Shown: piece by piece, positions 35,828-43,674 of the stretch
How positions within the stretch are numbered: position 1 is the first letter of the stretch
How the letters are laid out: every line of letters begins with the position of its first letter
Source: Nitrospirota bacterium
GTDB taxonomy: Bacteria > Nitrospirota > Thermodesulfovibrionia > Thermodesulfovibrionales > Magnetobacteriaceae
Assembly (NCBI GenBank): GCA_015233725.1
Contig: JADFXD010000002.1
Location: 1-64,000 of the forward strand
Direction: 5' to 3'
Length of the DNA: 64,000 bases
The notes under the pieces: generated by a model
Database searches by the model: none
The model's input: only the letters and a program-made list of their open reading frames with translations
Told to the model about the DNA's origin: nothing
Position numbers and translations under genes: made by a program

Positions 35828-35971
35828 AAAAAGGGGGGTAGTGCTCCTGGTTCTTTGCCGCTCCAGGACGCTCCTGGTTCTTTACCGCTCCAGGACGCTC
35901 CTGGTTCTTTACCGCTCCAGGACGCTCCTGGTTCTTTACCGCTCCAGGACGCTCCTGGCCCCCTTGACCCC
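35828..35971 (-). repeat. Modular repeat copy R8 with four tandem B units
   Basis: Starts at the stop codon of the kinase gene. After a short g-rich arm come four tandem 27-bp units (35851-35877, 35878-35904, 35905-35931, 35932-35958; core gctccaggacgctcctgg) differing at one position, then the end of module A (cccccttgacccc). This is the longest B array in the window. Confidence 0.9.
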
Positions 35972-36050
35972 TTAATGCTCAATCCCAATGCTTATGTCCA
36001 TATACTTACTCATACCCATGAATTTTTTATGCACCCCATGTTTATCATAA

Positions 36051-36080
36051 TTGCGCAAAGGTCAGGGATTGTTGTATAAT
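36051..36080 (+). promoter_or_regulatory. Promoter for the cNMP/GGDEF gene, leaderless layout
   Basis: TTGCGC at 36051-36056 and a perfect TATAAT at 36075-36080 with an 18-bp spacer; the ATG at 36087 begins six bases after the -10 box. No ribosome-binding site fits between them. Confidence 0.55.
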
Positions 36081-36086
36081 TTAGAG

Positions 36087-37046
36087 ATGAACGAGGAAAA
36101 ACCTTATAACGAGAGTGAGCTCAGGAGGATAAACCTCTTAAAGTCTGTCAGGCTAAAGGCTATAGAGGGACTGTTAAGCAGGTGCATCTATAAGGAGTTT
36201 GCCCCCGGAGAGGTGATAATTGCCGCAGGGCAGATCAACTATCTGGTCTACATGATCCTCAGTGGGAGTGTCAGCGTACACGTAGACCACCTTGAAGACG
36301 AACCCCTTGTGGTCTACGAAAGGGGTGAGATATTGGGCGAGATATCGGTGATTGACCGCAGACCAACAACCGCATCGGTGGTTGCCAATACGCCTTGCCG
36401 CACGCTGGTGATGGATGAGGAGATACTGCTGTTGCTGGTATCGGCCTCACACGCCGCCTGCCGTAACCTGCTCAACATCCTGGCACAGCGGCTGCGCTAC
36501 GGGACCTCGGTGATCTCAAAGAGCAATGTCCTGAGGCGGCAGTTTGAGTACTACGCAAACATAGATGTCCTGACAGGGTTATATAATCGCCGTTGGTTAG
36601 GCGAGATGTTCCCTGAAATTATTGCTAAGTGCGACAACGGCGAGCGTCCGTTGGTTGTGATAATGGCCGATATTGACAACTTCAAGGCATACAATGACAC
36701 CTACGGCCATACTGCCGGAGACCGTGCCCTGTACACAGTTGCGGTGTCTCTGCTAGGCCAGCTTCGTAAGACGGATTTTGCCGTGCGCTACGGCGGTGAG
36801 GAGTTCCTTGTCATCCTACCGGATGCGGATATAAAAGAGGGCTGTTTAATCGCTGAGAGGTTGCGAAACGCTGTCAGACAAACCCCTATAGTACTGCACG
36901 ACGCAAGACAACTGCCGCCATTAACAGTATCCATTGGGGTAGCAAAGATGCAGAACGGACAACACCCGGACGCCATCATAGATAGCGCCGATAAGGCCAT
37001 GTATCGGGCCAAGAACAATGGACGAGACCGTGTCTGCCTACAATAA
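36087..37046 (+). CDS. cNMP-binding domain plus GGDEF (diguanylate cyclase)
   Basis: A 319-residue protein. A cyclic-nucleotide-binding domain occupies about residues 20-135 (P-G-E-V-I-I-A-A-G...G-E-I-L-G-E-I-S-V-I-D-R-R-P-T-T-A-S) and a GGDEF domain about residues 155-315 with L-T-G-L-Y-N-R-R and active-site R-Y-G-G-E-E-F. It joins one second-messenger input to c-di-GMP output. The start is the ATG at 36087, directly after a TATAAT box; the longer in-frame ORF from 36051 would include the promoter. It ends just before bamD. Confidence 0.9.
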   Translation: MNEEKPYNESELRRINLLKSVRLKAIEGLLSRCIYKEFAPGEVIIAAGQINYLVYMILSGSVSVHVDHLEDEPLVVYERGEILGEISVIDRRPTTASVVANTPCRTLVMDEEILLLLVSASHAACRNLLNILAQRLRYGTSVISKSNVLRRQFEYYANIDVLTGLYNRRWLGEMFPEIIAKCDNGERPLVVIMADIDNFKAYNDTYGHTAGDRALYTVAVSLLGQLRKTDFAVRYGGEEFLVILPDADIKEGCLIAERLRNAVRQTPIVLHDARQLPPLTVSIGVAKMQNGQHPDAIIDSADKAMYRAKNNGRDRVCLQ

Positions 37047-37082
37047 GAAAATGGATAGGGTGGATTATTTTTCTATTGCCAC

Positions 37083-37112
37083 TTGACTAAATCACCCTAT
37101 AAGTATTTTAAT
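37083..37112 (+). promoter_or_regulatory. Candidate promoter of bamD, leaderless layout
   Basis: TTGACT at 37083-37088 and TTTAAT at 37107-37112 (18-bp spacer) end six bases before the ATG at 37119. The TTG could alternatively be read as a start codon, but as a -35 box it explains the lack of a ribosome-binding site. Confidence 0.4.
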
Positions 37113-37118
37113 ACCAGT

Positions 37119-37910
37119 ATGGATAAAAACAGACATAGAGAAAAAAGTACATCAAGAGACATCTTGCTCACCGTGGTATGTGTGACTGTGGTGTGTCTGA
37201 GCACCGTGTTTATGTTGTCATGTTCAAGTAAAGACATAAAGCCACCCTATACCGATGAAAAGGACAGCTATGAGCGTGCCGTTAAGCTAATTGAGGACAA
37301 GAAGTACACCGATGGCAGGGACCTGCTCACGGAGGTAATCAACAGGGACAGGACAAAGACCTATGCCCCGCTTGCGCAGCTTAAGATTGCAGAGTCCTAC
37401 ATCAAGGATGACGAGTCCACCCTGGCAATAGAGGAGTACCGAAAGTTCTTGAGCTCCTACCCGGACAACAGGTATGCCCCTAATGCGCAGTATCAGATAG
37501 CCGCCCTTACGTTTAGCCAGATAGAGGGGGCAGACAGGGGTTACAAGGCCGCCGAAAGCGCCATAAAGGAGTTTAAAAAACTAGCCGAGCTCTATCCCAG
37601 AAACCCATACAGGGATGTAATAGAGTTGAGACTTCAAAAGTGCCGAAATGTCCTTGCGGAGCACGAGTTTTATGTGGGCAAGTTCTATCTCAAAAAGGGG
37701 GCATTTAAGGCGGCCATTGGGCGATTTAATACGGTCATGGAGAAGTACAGCGATTTTACCGCCATCAGTGAGGTCTATTATCACATGGCTGTGTCATACA
37801 AGGGGCTTAAGGACAAGGACAAGGCTCGGGAGTATTTCCAGAAGGTCATGGAGGTAGCCAAAGAGGACAAGTTGCGCAAGGATGCCCAGAAGGGGCTTAA
37901 TTCCCTGTAA
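37119..37910 (+). CDS. bamD: BamD-like outer-membrane assembly lipoprotein
   Basis: A 263-residue lipoprotein with a hydrophobic signal and lipobox (V-F-M-L-S-C, Cys at about residue 35), then TPR-like repeats (about residues 50-260) containing Y-E-R-A-V-K-L-I-E-D, A-Q-L-K-I-A-E-S-Y, and Y-P-D-N-R-Y-A-P-N-A-Q-Y-Q-I-A. This is the pattern of BamD/YfiO, the essential accessory lipoprotein of the beta-barrel assembly machine, and shows the organism has an outer membrane. The start is set at the ATG at 37119 rather than an in-frame TTG 36 bases upstream. Confidence 0.88.
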   Translation: MDKNRHREKSTSRDILLTVVCVTVVCLSTVFMLSCSSKDIKPPYTDEKDSYERAVKLIEDKKYTDGRDLLTEVINRDRTKTYAPLAQLKIAESYIKDDESTLAIEEYRKFLSSYPDNRYAPNAQYQIAALTFSQIEGADRGYKAAESAIKEFKKLAELYPRNPYRDVIELRLQKCRNVLAEHEFYVGKFYLKKGAFKAAIGRFNTVMEKYSDFTAISEVYYHMAVSYKGLKDKDKAREYFQKVMEVAKEDKLRKDAQKGLNSL

Positions 37911-38018
37911 AGGGTTGCCTGTGGGCCCCTGTGCTTTGTGAGATGGTGTCTCGGTGATGCCCAGAGGACGGAGAGACCATGAGAGAAATATTCCGAGCCG
38001 CCCGTTGACCTCTATACT

Positions 38019-38636
38019 TTGACCTACTATCCCGTATTTCTATGCCTTGCGAACAAGAGGTGTCTCATCGTAGGCGGTGGCAAGGTGGCTCAACGAAAGG
38101 CCATAAAGCTACTTGAGGCGGGGGCATCCCTTGTGATCGTGGCCCCGGCTCTTACCGAAGAATTAACACGACTAAAAGACGATGGCATGTTTACCCACAA
38201 GGCTCGGACGTTTATGGAGGATGACCTCGATGGGGTATTTATGGTCATAGCGGCCACCTCTGACAGGCAAATCAATGAGGAGATCGCGGCGCGATTTAAC
38301 GGCCTCATAAACGTCGTTGACAGTCCGGAGCAGTGCAGCTTTATCGTGCCCTCATCGGTGACAAGGGGGGAGCTAACCATAGCGGTATCCACGTCGGGGG
38401 CAAGTCCTGCCCTTGCAAGCACAATACGGCAGGAGCTTGAGGCCATGTATCCCGATGGTTTTGCCGATTACGTGTCGTTTCTGAGGGCCTACAGGCAAGG
38501 CGTCCTGGATAGCAACGCCGATGTTGAGCTGAAGGACGCCCTGGTGAAAGAGGCGGCCAGCAAGACTGCCGTGGAGGCAGTAAGAGATGGCAGGCTGGAG
38601 GGGTTAAAGGCAAGGCTGCTGGGATATGGCCAGTAA
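38019..38636 (+). CDS. Precorrin-2 dehydrogenase / sirohydrochlorin ferrochelatase (CysG N-terminal type)
   Basis: A 205-residue protein starting MTYYPVFLCLANKRC with the NAD site C-L-I-V-G-G-G-K-V-A-Q-R-K, followed by A-P-x-L-x-x-E-L and the T-S-G-A-S-P-A-L-A motif. This is the SirC/Met8/CysG-N family that oxidises precorrin-2 on the way to siroheme (needed by sulfite reductases) or heme. The start is TTG; no ATG is nearby. Its last codons (from 38598) are duplicated at 39085-39110 beyond a toxin-antitoxin pair, so the present C-terminus (after LLG: Y-G-Q) replaces an ancestral one ending L-L-G-N-N. Confidence 0.85.
   Translation: MTYYPVFLCLANKRCLIVGGGKVAQRKAIKLLEAGASLVIVAPALTEELTRLKDDGMFTHKARTFMEDDLDGVFMVIAATSDRQINEEIAARFNGLINVVDSPEQCSFIVPSSVTRGELTIAVSTSGASPALASTIRQELEAMYPDGFADYVSFLRAYRQGVLDSNADVELKDALVKEAASKTAVEAVRDGRLEGLKARLLGYGQ
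38598..38623 (+). repeat. Left copy of a 26-bp direct repeat flanking a TA module
   Basis: Identical over 26 bp (begins gaggggttaaaggcaagg) to 39085-39110. This copy is inside the 3' end of the siroheme-synthase gene. The 461 bases between the copies hold only the TA pair and its leader. Confidence 0.95.
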
Positions 38637-38658
38637 TCAGTTGAAGCAGGGAGGTAGT

Positions 38659-38874
38659 ATGCTTGTAAAAGATATGACAGTACAAGAGTTAGAACAGCTT
38701 ATAAGGCGTGTTGTTGGTGAATTGACAGACCCCGATGATGGCCTGGAACTCACAGACGAACTAAGGGAATATCTCGAAACCCATGCAGACGATACTGACA
38801 CGGTTGCTCATGAGGAGGTTGTGAGGAGTTTTGAAGCGCAGAAGCATAAGATGGTCAAGAAAGGCGCAGTGTGA
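38659..38874 (+). CDS. Antitoxin of a RelE/ParE-type module
   Basis: A 71-residue acidic protein (MLVKDMTVQELEQLIRRVV...) sharing M-T-V-x-E-L and D-P-D-x-G-x-E-L with the antitoxin at 16057. Start at the ATG at 38659 after gggaggt; an upstream in-frame ATG at 38626 overlaps the siroheme gene and is rejected. It overlaps the toxin gene by 44 bases. With the toxin it forms a compact cassette between two 26-bp direct repeats. Confidence 0.8.
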   Translation: MLVKDMTVQELEQLIRRVVGELTDPDDGLELTDELREYLETHADDTDTVAHEEVVRSFEAQKHKMVKKGAV

Positions 38875-39085
38875 GTTTAACAAGCTTGAGATATCAATTG
38901 CAAACCGTATCTTAGAAAGAATTGTATCTCTGACTCATGACCTTGATAACATCAAAGCCCTTAAGGGTAAATGGGCTAATCACTATCGTTGTGCAGTAGG
39001 CCAGTGGCGCGTTATTTTTGAGCTTAAAGATAGTGACATTATCATTAAAACGGTAGGGTACCGTAGTAAGATTTACAAGACTTAG
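38831..39085 (+). CDS. RelE/ParE-family toxin
   Basis: An 84-residue basic protein starting MKRRSIRWSRKAQCEF at a TTG inside the antitoxin gene. The core L-K-G-K-W-A-N-H-Y-R-C-A-V-G-Q-W-R-V-I-F and the terminal V-G-Y-R-S-K-I-Y are typical of RelE/ParE toxins (L-x-G...Y-R-x-R-x-G-x-x-R). It appears intact. The stop lies at the left edge of the right-hand 26-bp direct repeat. Confidence 0.8.
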   Translation: MKRRSIRWSRKAQCEFNKLEISIANRILERIVSLTHDLDNIKALKGKWANHYRCAVGQWRVIFELKDSDIIIKTVGYRSKIYKT

Positions 39086-39110
39086 AGGGGTTAAAGGCAA
39101 GGCTGCTGGG
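39085..39110 (+). repeat. Right copy of the 26-bp direct repeat
   Basis: Identical to 38598-38623. Read in the siroheme-gene frame it gives E-G-L-K-A-R-L-L-G and then N-N-stop, the likely original gene end before the TA module arrived. Confidence 0.95.
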
Positions 39111-39140
39111 TAATAATTAGCAGATTTAGATTTAATTAAC

Positions 39141-40532
39141 TCATGCACTGCCCCCTTCTTTCTCTTTTTCTTTTCTTTGTGCGTATTGGACGGTCTCTTG
39201 TTCCTTGCCTACAACGTAGAGGATGCCTTGTTCTTGTGGCTCCTTCCTGAGTCTAATGCCGAGGAAGAGATGGTCTTGTTGGAGTTTTTCTATAAACCTG
39301 TCGTAGTCCTCGCACCACTTCCTGGCGATCTCCATGTCTCTCTGCCGCTGATTGGTCGTGATGTCTTGCGACTCTTGCTGCCTCTGTACGACCCTGACCA
39401 ACCTCGTGGTGAGCTCTGCGTCCTTGTTTAGCTTCAACATGACCTTGTAGCCATTCCATTGCGTGTCGAGATAGACGACCTGTTCTTTCTCTATCCTCAA
39501 AAGCAGGTCTGAGGCCAAGGCCTCAACGTCCGAGGAATCGGTCTTATCGCCGGTTGCAAGGGTGTAGCCGAGGGACTCGATGTTGTCCCTAAGTTGACGG
39601 ATAAGCCCCTGCCTTGATGCGCGCCCCTGCGCCCCTATGACGAAATCAGTCAGCAGTGCAACACCACTGTTGTATTGCTCCTTGCTTATATATCGCTGTG
39701 ACAACAACGCCTCTATGGTGGGGGAGACATCAGCAAGGCCATCGTAGTGTGAGGCATGATGGAGGAGTCTTTCGAGCATATCCCTGAAGTGATTTGTATA
39801 TGCCGTGAGCTCTTTTATCTGTCCATAGTGCAGCTTCATGGTGGTTCTGATCAGTTGCAGGCGCTGGGGATACGGGCAATCATCCAGTTCTTTGATTAAT
39901 GGGGCAAGGTCATGACAGTACTGCTCGTCCAGGTCATTTATCCTATTGTAAAACTGCCTTGCCTCAGCCACAATAGCCTCTCTGCACTGTTGGACGTCTG
40001 CGTTGTTGGCAGGGTTACTATCTCTGATGTAGAGGTCTTCTCTGAGTTGAGATGTATCGATAGCTTGTACGATATTGATGGCACTGACAGAGGTAATCTC
40101 ATGTGCTGGTGTGTCAACGGCCTTTCTTGCCTGCCTCTGTTCTACCTTTATGAGCTCTATCTCAGACTTGAGGGCGCTGTACTGTTGACCAAATCTTACG
40201 ACGGCCTCCTGCACACCCTGCTGCGTGTTTGCAGATTGGAGTGTGTGGTCAAAGCCCTCAATGCCTCGTAACCTTTCAAGCAGATGGTCATTGTTCTCGA
40301 TGTGCAGGTTGTCGATCTCACGTTTAAACTCATCTACAGTGTCTTTCAGGTTATTGCGTAGCGATGCAACAAGCTCGGCTCTTTTGGCGTCTTTCTTTGC
40401 GTCCTTGAAGGTGTTATAGAGGCCTAACGCAAAATGTGATGCAGCCATAGCCGCACCAGCACCAGCAGCCAGTATGAAAAAGGGGCTTAGTACCGGCGCT
40501 GCCGTTATAGCAACCACTGCAATACTGCTCAT
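39141..40532 (-). CDS. Uncharacterised coiled-coil membrane-anchored protein
   Basis: A 463-residue protein of no family I recognise. A hydrophobic Ala-rich segment at residues 4-35 probably anchors or exports it. The remainder is highly helical and charged, with long predicted coiled coils at about residues 45-160 and 185-420, rich in Gln, Arg and Glu; there is no obvious catalytic motif. The last residues (R-K-E-K-E-K-E-G-G-S-A) are encoded by the purine-rich arm of a partial palindromic repeat, which suggests the repeat replaced the original stop. The order of charged heptads hints at a structural or membrane-remodelling role; this is speculation. Confidence 0.6.
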   Translation of the reverse strand: MSSIAVVAITAAPVLSPFFILAAGAGAAMAASHFALGLYNTFKDAKKDAKRAELVASLRNNLKDTVDEFKREIDNLHIENNDHLLERLRGIEGFDHTLQSANTQQGVQEAVVRFGQQYSALKSEIELIKVEQRQARKAVDTPAHEITSVSAINIVQAIDTSQLREDLYIRDSNPANNADVQQCREAIVAEARQFYNRINDLDEQYCHDLAPLIKELDDCPYPQRLQLIRTTMKLHYGQIKELTAYTNHFRDMLERLLHHASHYDGLADVSPTIEALLSQRYISKEQYNSGVALLTDFVIGAQGRASRQGLIRQLRDNIESLGYTLATGDKTDSSDVEALASDLLLRIEKEQVVYLDTQWNGYKVMLKLNKDAELTTRLVRVVQRQQESQDITTNQRQRDMEIARKWCEDYDRFIEKLQQDHLFLGIRLRKEPQEQGILYVVGKEQETVQYAQRKEKEKEGGSA

Positions 40533-40588
40533 CGACGGTAATTTTTTCTTACTGTAAATATTTCTGTGATAAGTACCTGCCCTACCAG

Positions 40589-40660
40589 AAGAGAAGAAAG
40601 AAAGGGGCGGCTCCGCCCCCCTTTAGAACCCCCTGCAAGGGCACCAGTGCCCTTGACCCC
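40589..40660 (-). repeat. Modular palindromic repeat, copy R9
   Basis: Purine arm (gagaagaaagaaa), module C (ggggcggctccgcccc), then module A hairpin aagggcaccagtgccctt and gacccc. It lies between two minus-strand genes and is not next to a stop codon in the usual polarity. Confidence 0.85.
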
Positions 40661-40738
40661 ATAATTCTTAATCCTGATGTCTCATTCTTAATCATATCAT
40701 CACAGGATTTTTGACAGCAAGAATTTTTTTATCTTTGG

Positions 40739-42367
40739 TTAGGCACGTTTGTGGTTTTTGGTTGATGCCTTGATATGTGCAGCCGTCTTTGCAGGTTTAT
40801 CGTGTTTCTTTACGAGCTTATTGCTTATTGTCTTGTGTTGCGTTGTATTGTGTATTTTGGCCTTAGCCTTGTGTTCTGTTGTCTTTACGTGCAAGTGTAC
40901 CTTTGCCTGTTGTTTGATATTCGCATGCTGTTTGATTTTCACATGAGGTCTTATCTTTGCATGGTCATTTGAATTGTCATCACCTGCCTGTGAGACAGTT
41001 GTGTGTGGCGGCATATAAATGACCGTCCCAGGGGTTAATCTTCCATTTGATGACAACTGGTTTAAGTCTCGTAGTATATCTAACTGTACCCTTGCCTTAC
41101 GAGCGATCATTGCAAGCGTATCGCCTGGTACGGTAATGTAGCTGGCCAGTGGATATCTCTCGCTCTCACTGGCAGCGTTATAGGCTGCAAGGAATGAGTC
41201 TTTCTTGCCCACAGGTATCCTCAGGCGGTACTTCTGCATGTATGGGGGTATACACCACTGCCTGATCTCAGGGTTTAGTTCGCGGATCTTTTCAACGGTG
41301 GTGCCTGCTGCCCCGGCAATGAAATCAAGCGTGGCAGGCGGGGAGATAATCACCGCATCGAATGTAAACGGGGTACGCACGTCTACATCGTCCATACCGT
41401 ATTTCTCAGGTGTCTGACCTATCTCGCGTGCTGCCAGGAATTTTGGCACAAACTGTTTGGTCTCATTTGGTATGTGGCTGCTGCTGAAGAGTTTCCAGAA
41501 GGAGGTTGTGTTTGAGCGTCTCAGGGCGTTTTCTATATTGAGTTCTCCGGCGTTATATGCCGCAATTGCAAGGTCCCAGGAGCCGAACTTATCAAAGAGG
41601 AATCTTAAATAGCTTGAGGCCGCCTTTGTTGATTTTATGGGGTCATGTCTTTCATCCACCCAATAGTTGATTTTCAGGTCCAACCTCTTTGCCGTTGAGG
41701 CCATCAGTTGCCAGGGGCCAACCGCATGTGAGGTTGAGTGCGCAAAGATATTAAAACCGCTCTCTATTAAAGACAGGTAGACGAGGTCTCCCGGTATGTT
41801 TTGCTCTTGCAGCACCTGCTGCATTACAGGTATATACCTTGAGCCGTGGGTCAGCCACTTAGCAAAACTAGACTTAATCTTCTTTGAAAAATACGTCAGA
41901 TAGCCCTCTACCACAGCCCTGGCCTTACTGTCAAGGTCGTTATGCCAGTTAAGGCTATTGCCTGCACCGGAGACAGCCAGGATCGGGAGCGCGGTTGTCA
42001 GTAACGTCATATCTTCTTGGTCTCCTGGCAGTCTGTCTATTACCATCGGATTGTCTTGCGACACGTGACCATTATGTTGCTTTAGGATATCTTCGAGTGT
42101 GCTTACTGTTTCAGGGGTACCTGTATTTTGCGCTGGAGGAGTAGACTTAACGTTGGTTGAGTATTCTACTTGGGTGGTGTTACTGTGTTGCGTTATCGGT
42201 GAATTTTCGGTGATTGTCCGCTGTGGTATTTTTTCTGAAGGCATATTGTGGCCTTCCTGGTTTGTTATCTTACTGTCTTCCTTTTTCTCTGCGCTATAAT
42301 ATAGGGCATGGGCAGTAAGAGGCATCATGGCTGCTGCAATTATCACTATGAACCTAATTAGTTTCAT
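40739..42367 (-). CDS. MltD-like lytic transglycosylase with LysM
   Basis: A 542-residue exported enzyme. A signal peptide occupies residues 1-22 (ending L-T-A-H-A). The SLT domain (about residues 185-290) has catalytic Glu in S-L-I-E-S-G-F-N and the motifs G-P-W-Q-L-M and A-A-Y-N-A-G. One LysM domain follows (about 400-445; V-P-G-D-T-L-A-M-I-A). The C-terminal 85 residues are strikingly His/Lys-rich (K-I-K-Q-H-A-N-I-K-Q-Q repeats) and may bind metal or anionic polymers. It cleaves peptidoglycan glycan strands to 1,6-anhydro ends. It is expressed from a consensus promoter abutting the start codon. Confidence 0.92.
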   Translation of the reverse strand: MKLIRFIVIIAAAMMPLTAHALYYSAEKKEDSKITNQEGHNMPSEKIPQRTITENSPITQHSNTTQVEYSTNVKSTPPAQNTGTPETVSTLEDILKQHNGHVSQDNPMVIDRLPGDQEDMTLLTTALPILAVSGAGNSLNWHNDLDSKARAVVEGYLTYFSKKIKSSFAKWLTHGSRYIPVMQQVLQEQNIPGDLVYLSLIESGFNIFAHSTSHAVGPWQLMASTAKRLDLKINYWVDERHDPIKSTKAASSYLRFLFDKFGSWDLAIAAYNAGELNIENALRRSNTTSFWKLFSSSHIPNETKQFVPKFLAAREIGQTPEKYGMDDVDVRTPFTFDAVIISPPATLDFIAGAAGTTVEKIRELNPEIRQWCIPPYMQKYRLRIPVGKKDSFLAAYNAASESERYPLASYITVPGDTLAMIARKARVQLDILRDLNQLSSNGRLTPGTVIYMPPHTTVSQAGDDNSNDHAKIRPHVKIKQHANIKQQAKVHLHVKTTEHKAKAKIHNTTQHKTISNKLVKKHDKPAKTAAHIKASTKNHKRA

Positions 42368-42372
42368 GAATG

Positions 42373-42401
42373 ATTATACACCAATAGAATATACTTGTCA
42401 A
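42373..42401 (-). promoter_or_regulatory. Consensus promoter abutting the mltD-like start codon
   Basis: On the minus strand TTGACA (42401-42396), a 17-bp spacer and TATAAT (42378-42373) are perfect sigma-70 consensus. The ATG at 42367 begins five bases after the -10 box, leaving no room for a ribosome-binding site. The -35 box overlaps the last codon of the upstream transporter. Confidence 0.8.
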
Positions 42402-43624
42402 GACATTTTTTTTTGCAATAAATAATCCGGTTTTTTTACCATGACAATAAAGATGAGCCCCACGACAAATAGTAGGGTTATGGATATAATGGCGGGTCTT
42501 TGGCTTTTAAAGTGAGTCGATAAGCCACCAAAGAGCAGGGGGCCAATTATCGCCGAGGTCTTACCGATCATGGCGTAGAGGCCAAAAAACTCCGATTCCC
42601 TGCCCTGGGGGATGAAGCTGGCGAAGTACGTCCTTGATGCCGCCTGTATGGTGCCAAGCCCCAGACCGGCAGCGGCACACAGCACAAAGAATGTCGTCGT
42701 GGTAGTTATAAAGTAGGCGCTCACCGTTATACAGCTCCAGTGAATCAGGGATAGGACGATTACCGGTTTACCACCCCATTTGTCTATCGGGCTGGCCATG
42801 AGCATGGCGCCAAGGATGGCCATTATCTGGACGATCAGGAATAGGTATAGGAGTTGTGCATTGGGGACGTGTATGGTCGTAGCGGCGTAGATGCTTGAAA
42901 ACGCTATAACCGTGTTTGTACCGTCTGCGTAAAAGAAGTAGGCAAGCATGAACCTCTTCAGTTGGCGCATCTGCCACAGTTGCCTGGCATTGTTGGTGAA
43001 CCCTCCGAGGTGTTTAGAGATACACCCGGTGATATTGGCGGTCTTTTTATCGGTAGGCAGGTATATAAAAGCCGGCAGCGAAAAGACCAGGAAGAACAGC
43101 GCCGTCGCTATCCACAAAGACCCAAGCGTCTGTGCCTTGACAAACGGCCAGGCAATGCCAAGAGACAGCAGCGACCCCAGGTATCCAAAGGCAAAACCCC
43201 ATGCAGAAACCCGTCCGTGATAGTGTCTGTCTGCTATGTCGTTAAGATAGGAGTTGTAAAACACCATAGCGGTCTCAAACCCTATATTGGCTATGACTAC
43301 CAGGACAAAGCCATAAAACACCATCCCCGGCTTGACTACGTACAGGGCTGCTATGGCTATCACTGAGGTCAACGTCGATGCGGCCATGAACCGCTTCCTG
43401 ATGCCGCCGTAGTCTGCAAAAGCTCCGACAACAGGCGCCGTGACGGCCACGATGGCCATACTCAGCGATATTACCCGACCCCACCACATATCCCCACTGC
43501 CACCGGTGTTGCCAACCACCATATTTACAAAATAGACCGGATAGACAACGGTCATTATAATGGCCCGATAGCTCGAGCTGGCAAGGTCATAGATGCACCA
43601 GCTCAGTATCTCTGCCCTCTTCAC
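42398..43624 (-). CDS. UMF1/Atg22-like MFS transporter
   Basis: A 408-residue membrane protein with about 12 hydrophobic segments. The N-terminal S-W-C-I-Y-D-L-A-S-S-S-Y motif and the G-x-x-A-D-Y-G-G-I-R-K-R loop between TM2 and TM3 are typical of the UMF1 branch of the major facilitator superfamily. The substrate is unknown; related proteins are proposed amino-acid effluxers. The start is GTG without a clear ribosome-binding site. Its 3' end contains the -35 box of the next gene downstream on this strand. Confidence 0.85.
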   Translation of the reverse strand: MKRAEILSWCIYDLASSSYRAIIMTVVYPVYFVNMVVGNTGGSGDMWWGRVISLSMAIVAVTAPVVGAFADYGGIRKRFMAASTLTSVIAIAALYVVKPGMVFYGFVLVVIANIGFETAMVFYNSYLNDIADRHYHGRVSAWGFAFGYLGSLLSLGIAWPFVKAQTLGSLWIATALFFLVFSLPAFIYLPTDKKTANITGCISKHLGGFTNNARQLWQMRQLKRFMLAYFFYADGTNTVIAFSSIYAATTIHVPNAQLLYLFLIVQIMAILGAMLMASPIDKWGGKPVIVLSLIHWSCITVSAYFITTTTTFFVLCAAAGLGLGTIQAASRTYFASFIPQGRESEFFGLYAMIGKTSAIIGPLLFGGLSTHFKSQRPAIISITLLFVVGLIFIVMVKKPDYLLQKKMS

Positions 43625-43674
43625 GTTTTTAAGCGCCTAAACATAAATAAGAAAAAAACGGGACAGCTCTGACT

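Noticed and set aside
35851..35958. CRISPR array
   Set aside because: The 27-bp units are directly abutting with no spacers, and no cas gene is present.
35855..36079. ORF with four PLQDAPGSL repeats
   Set aside because: It is the translation of the 27-bp tandem repeat array R8, with no ribosome-binding site and no homology beyond the repeat itself.
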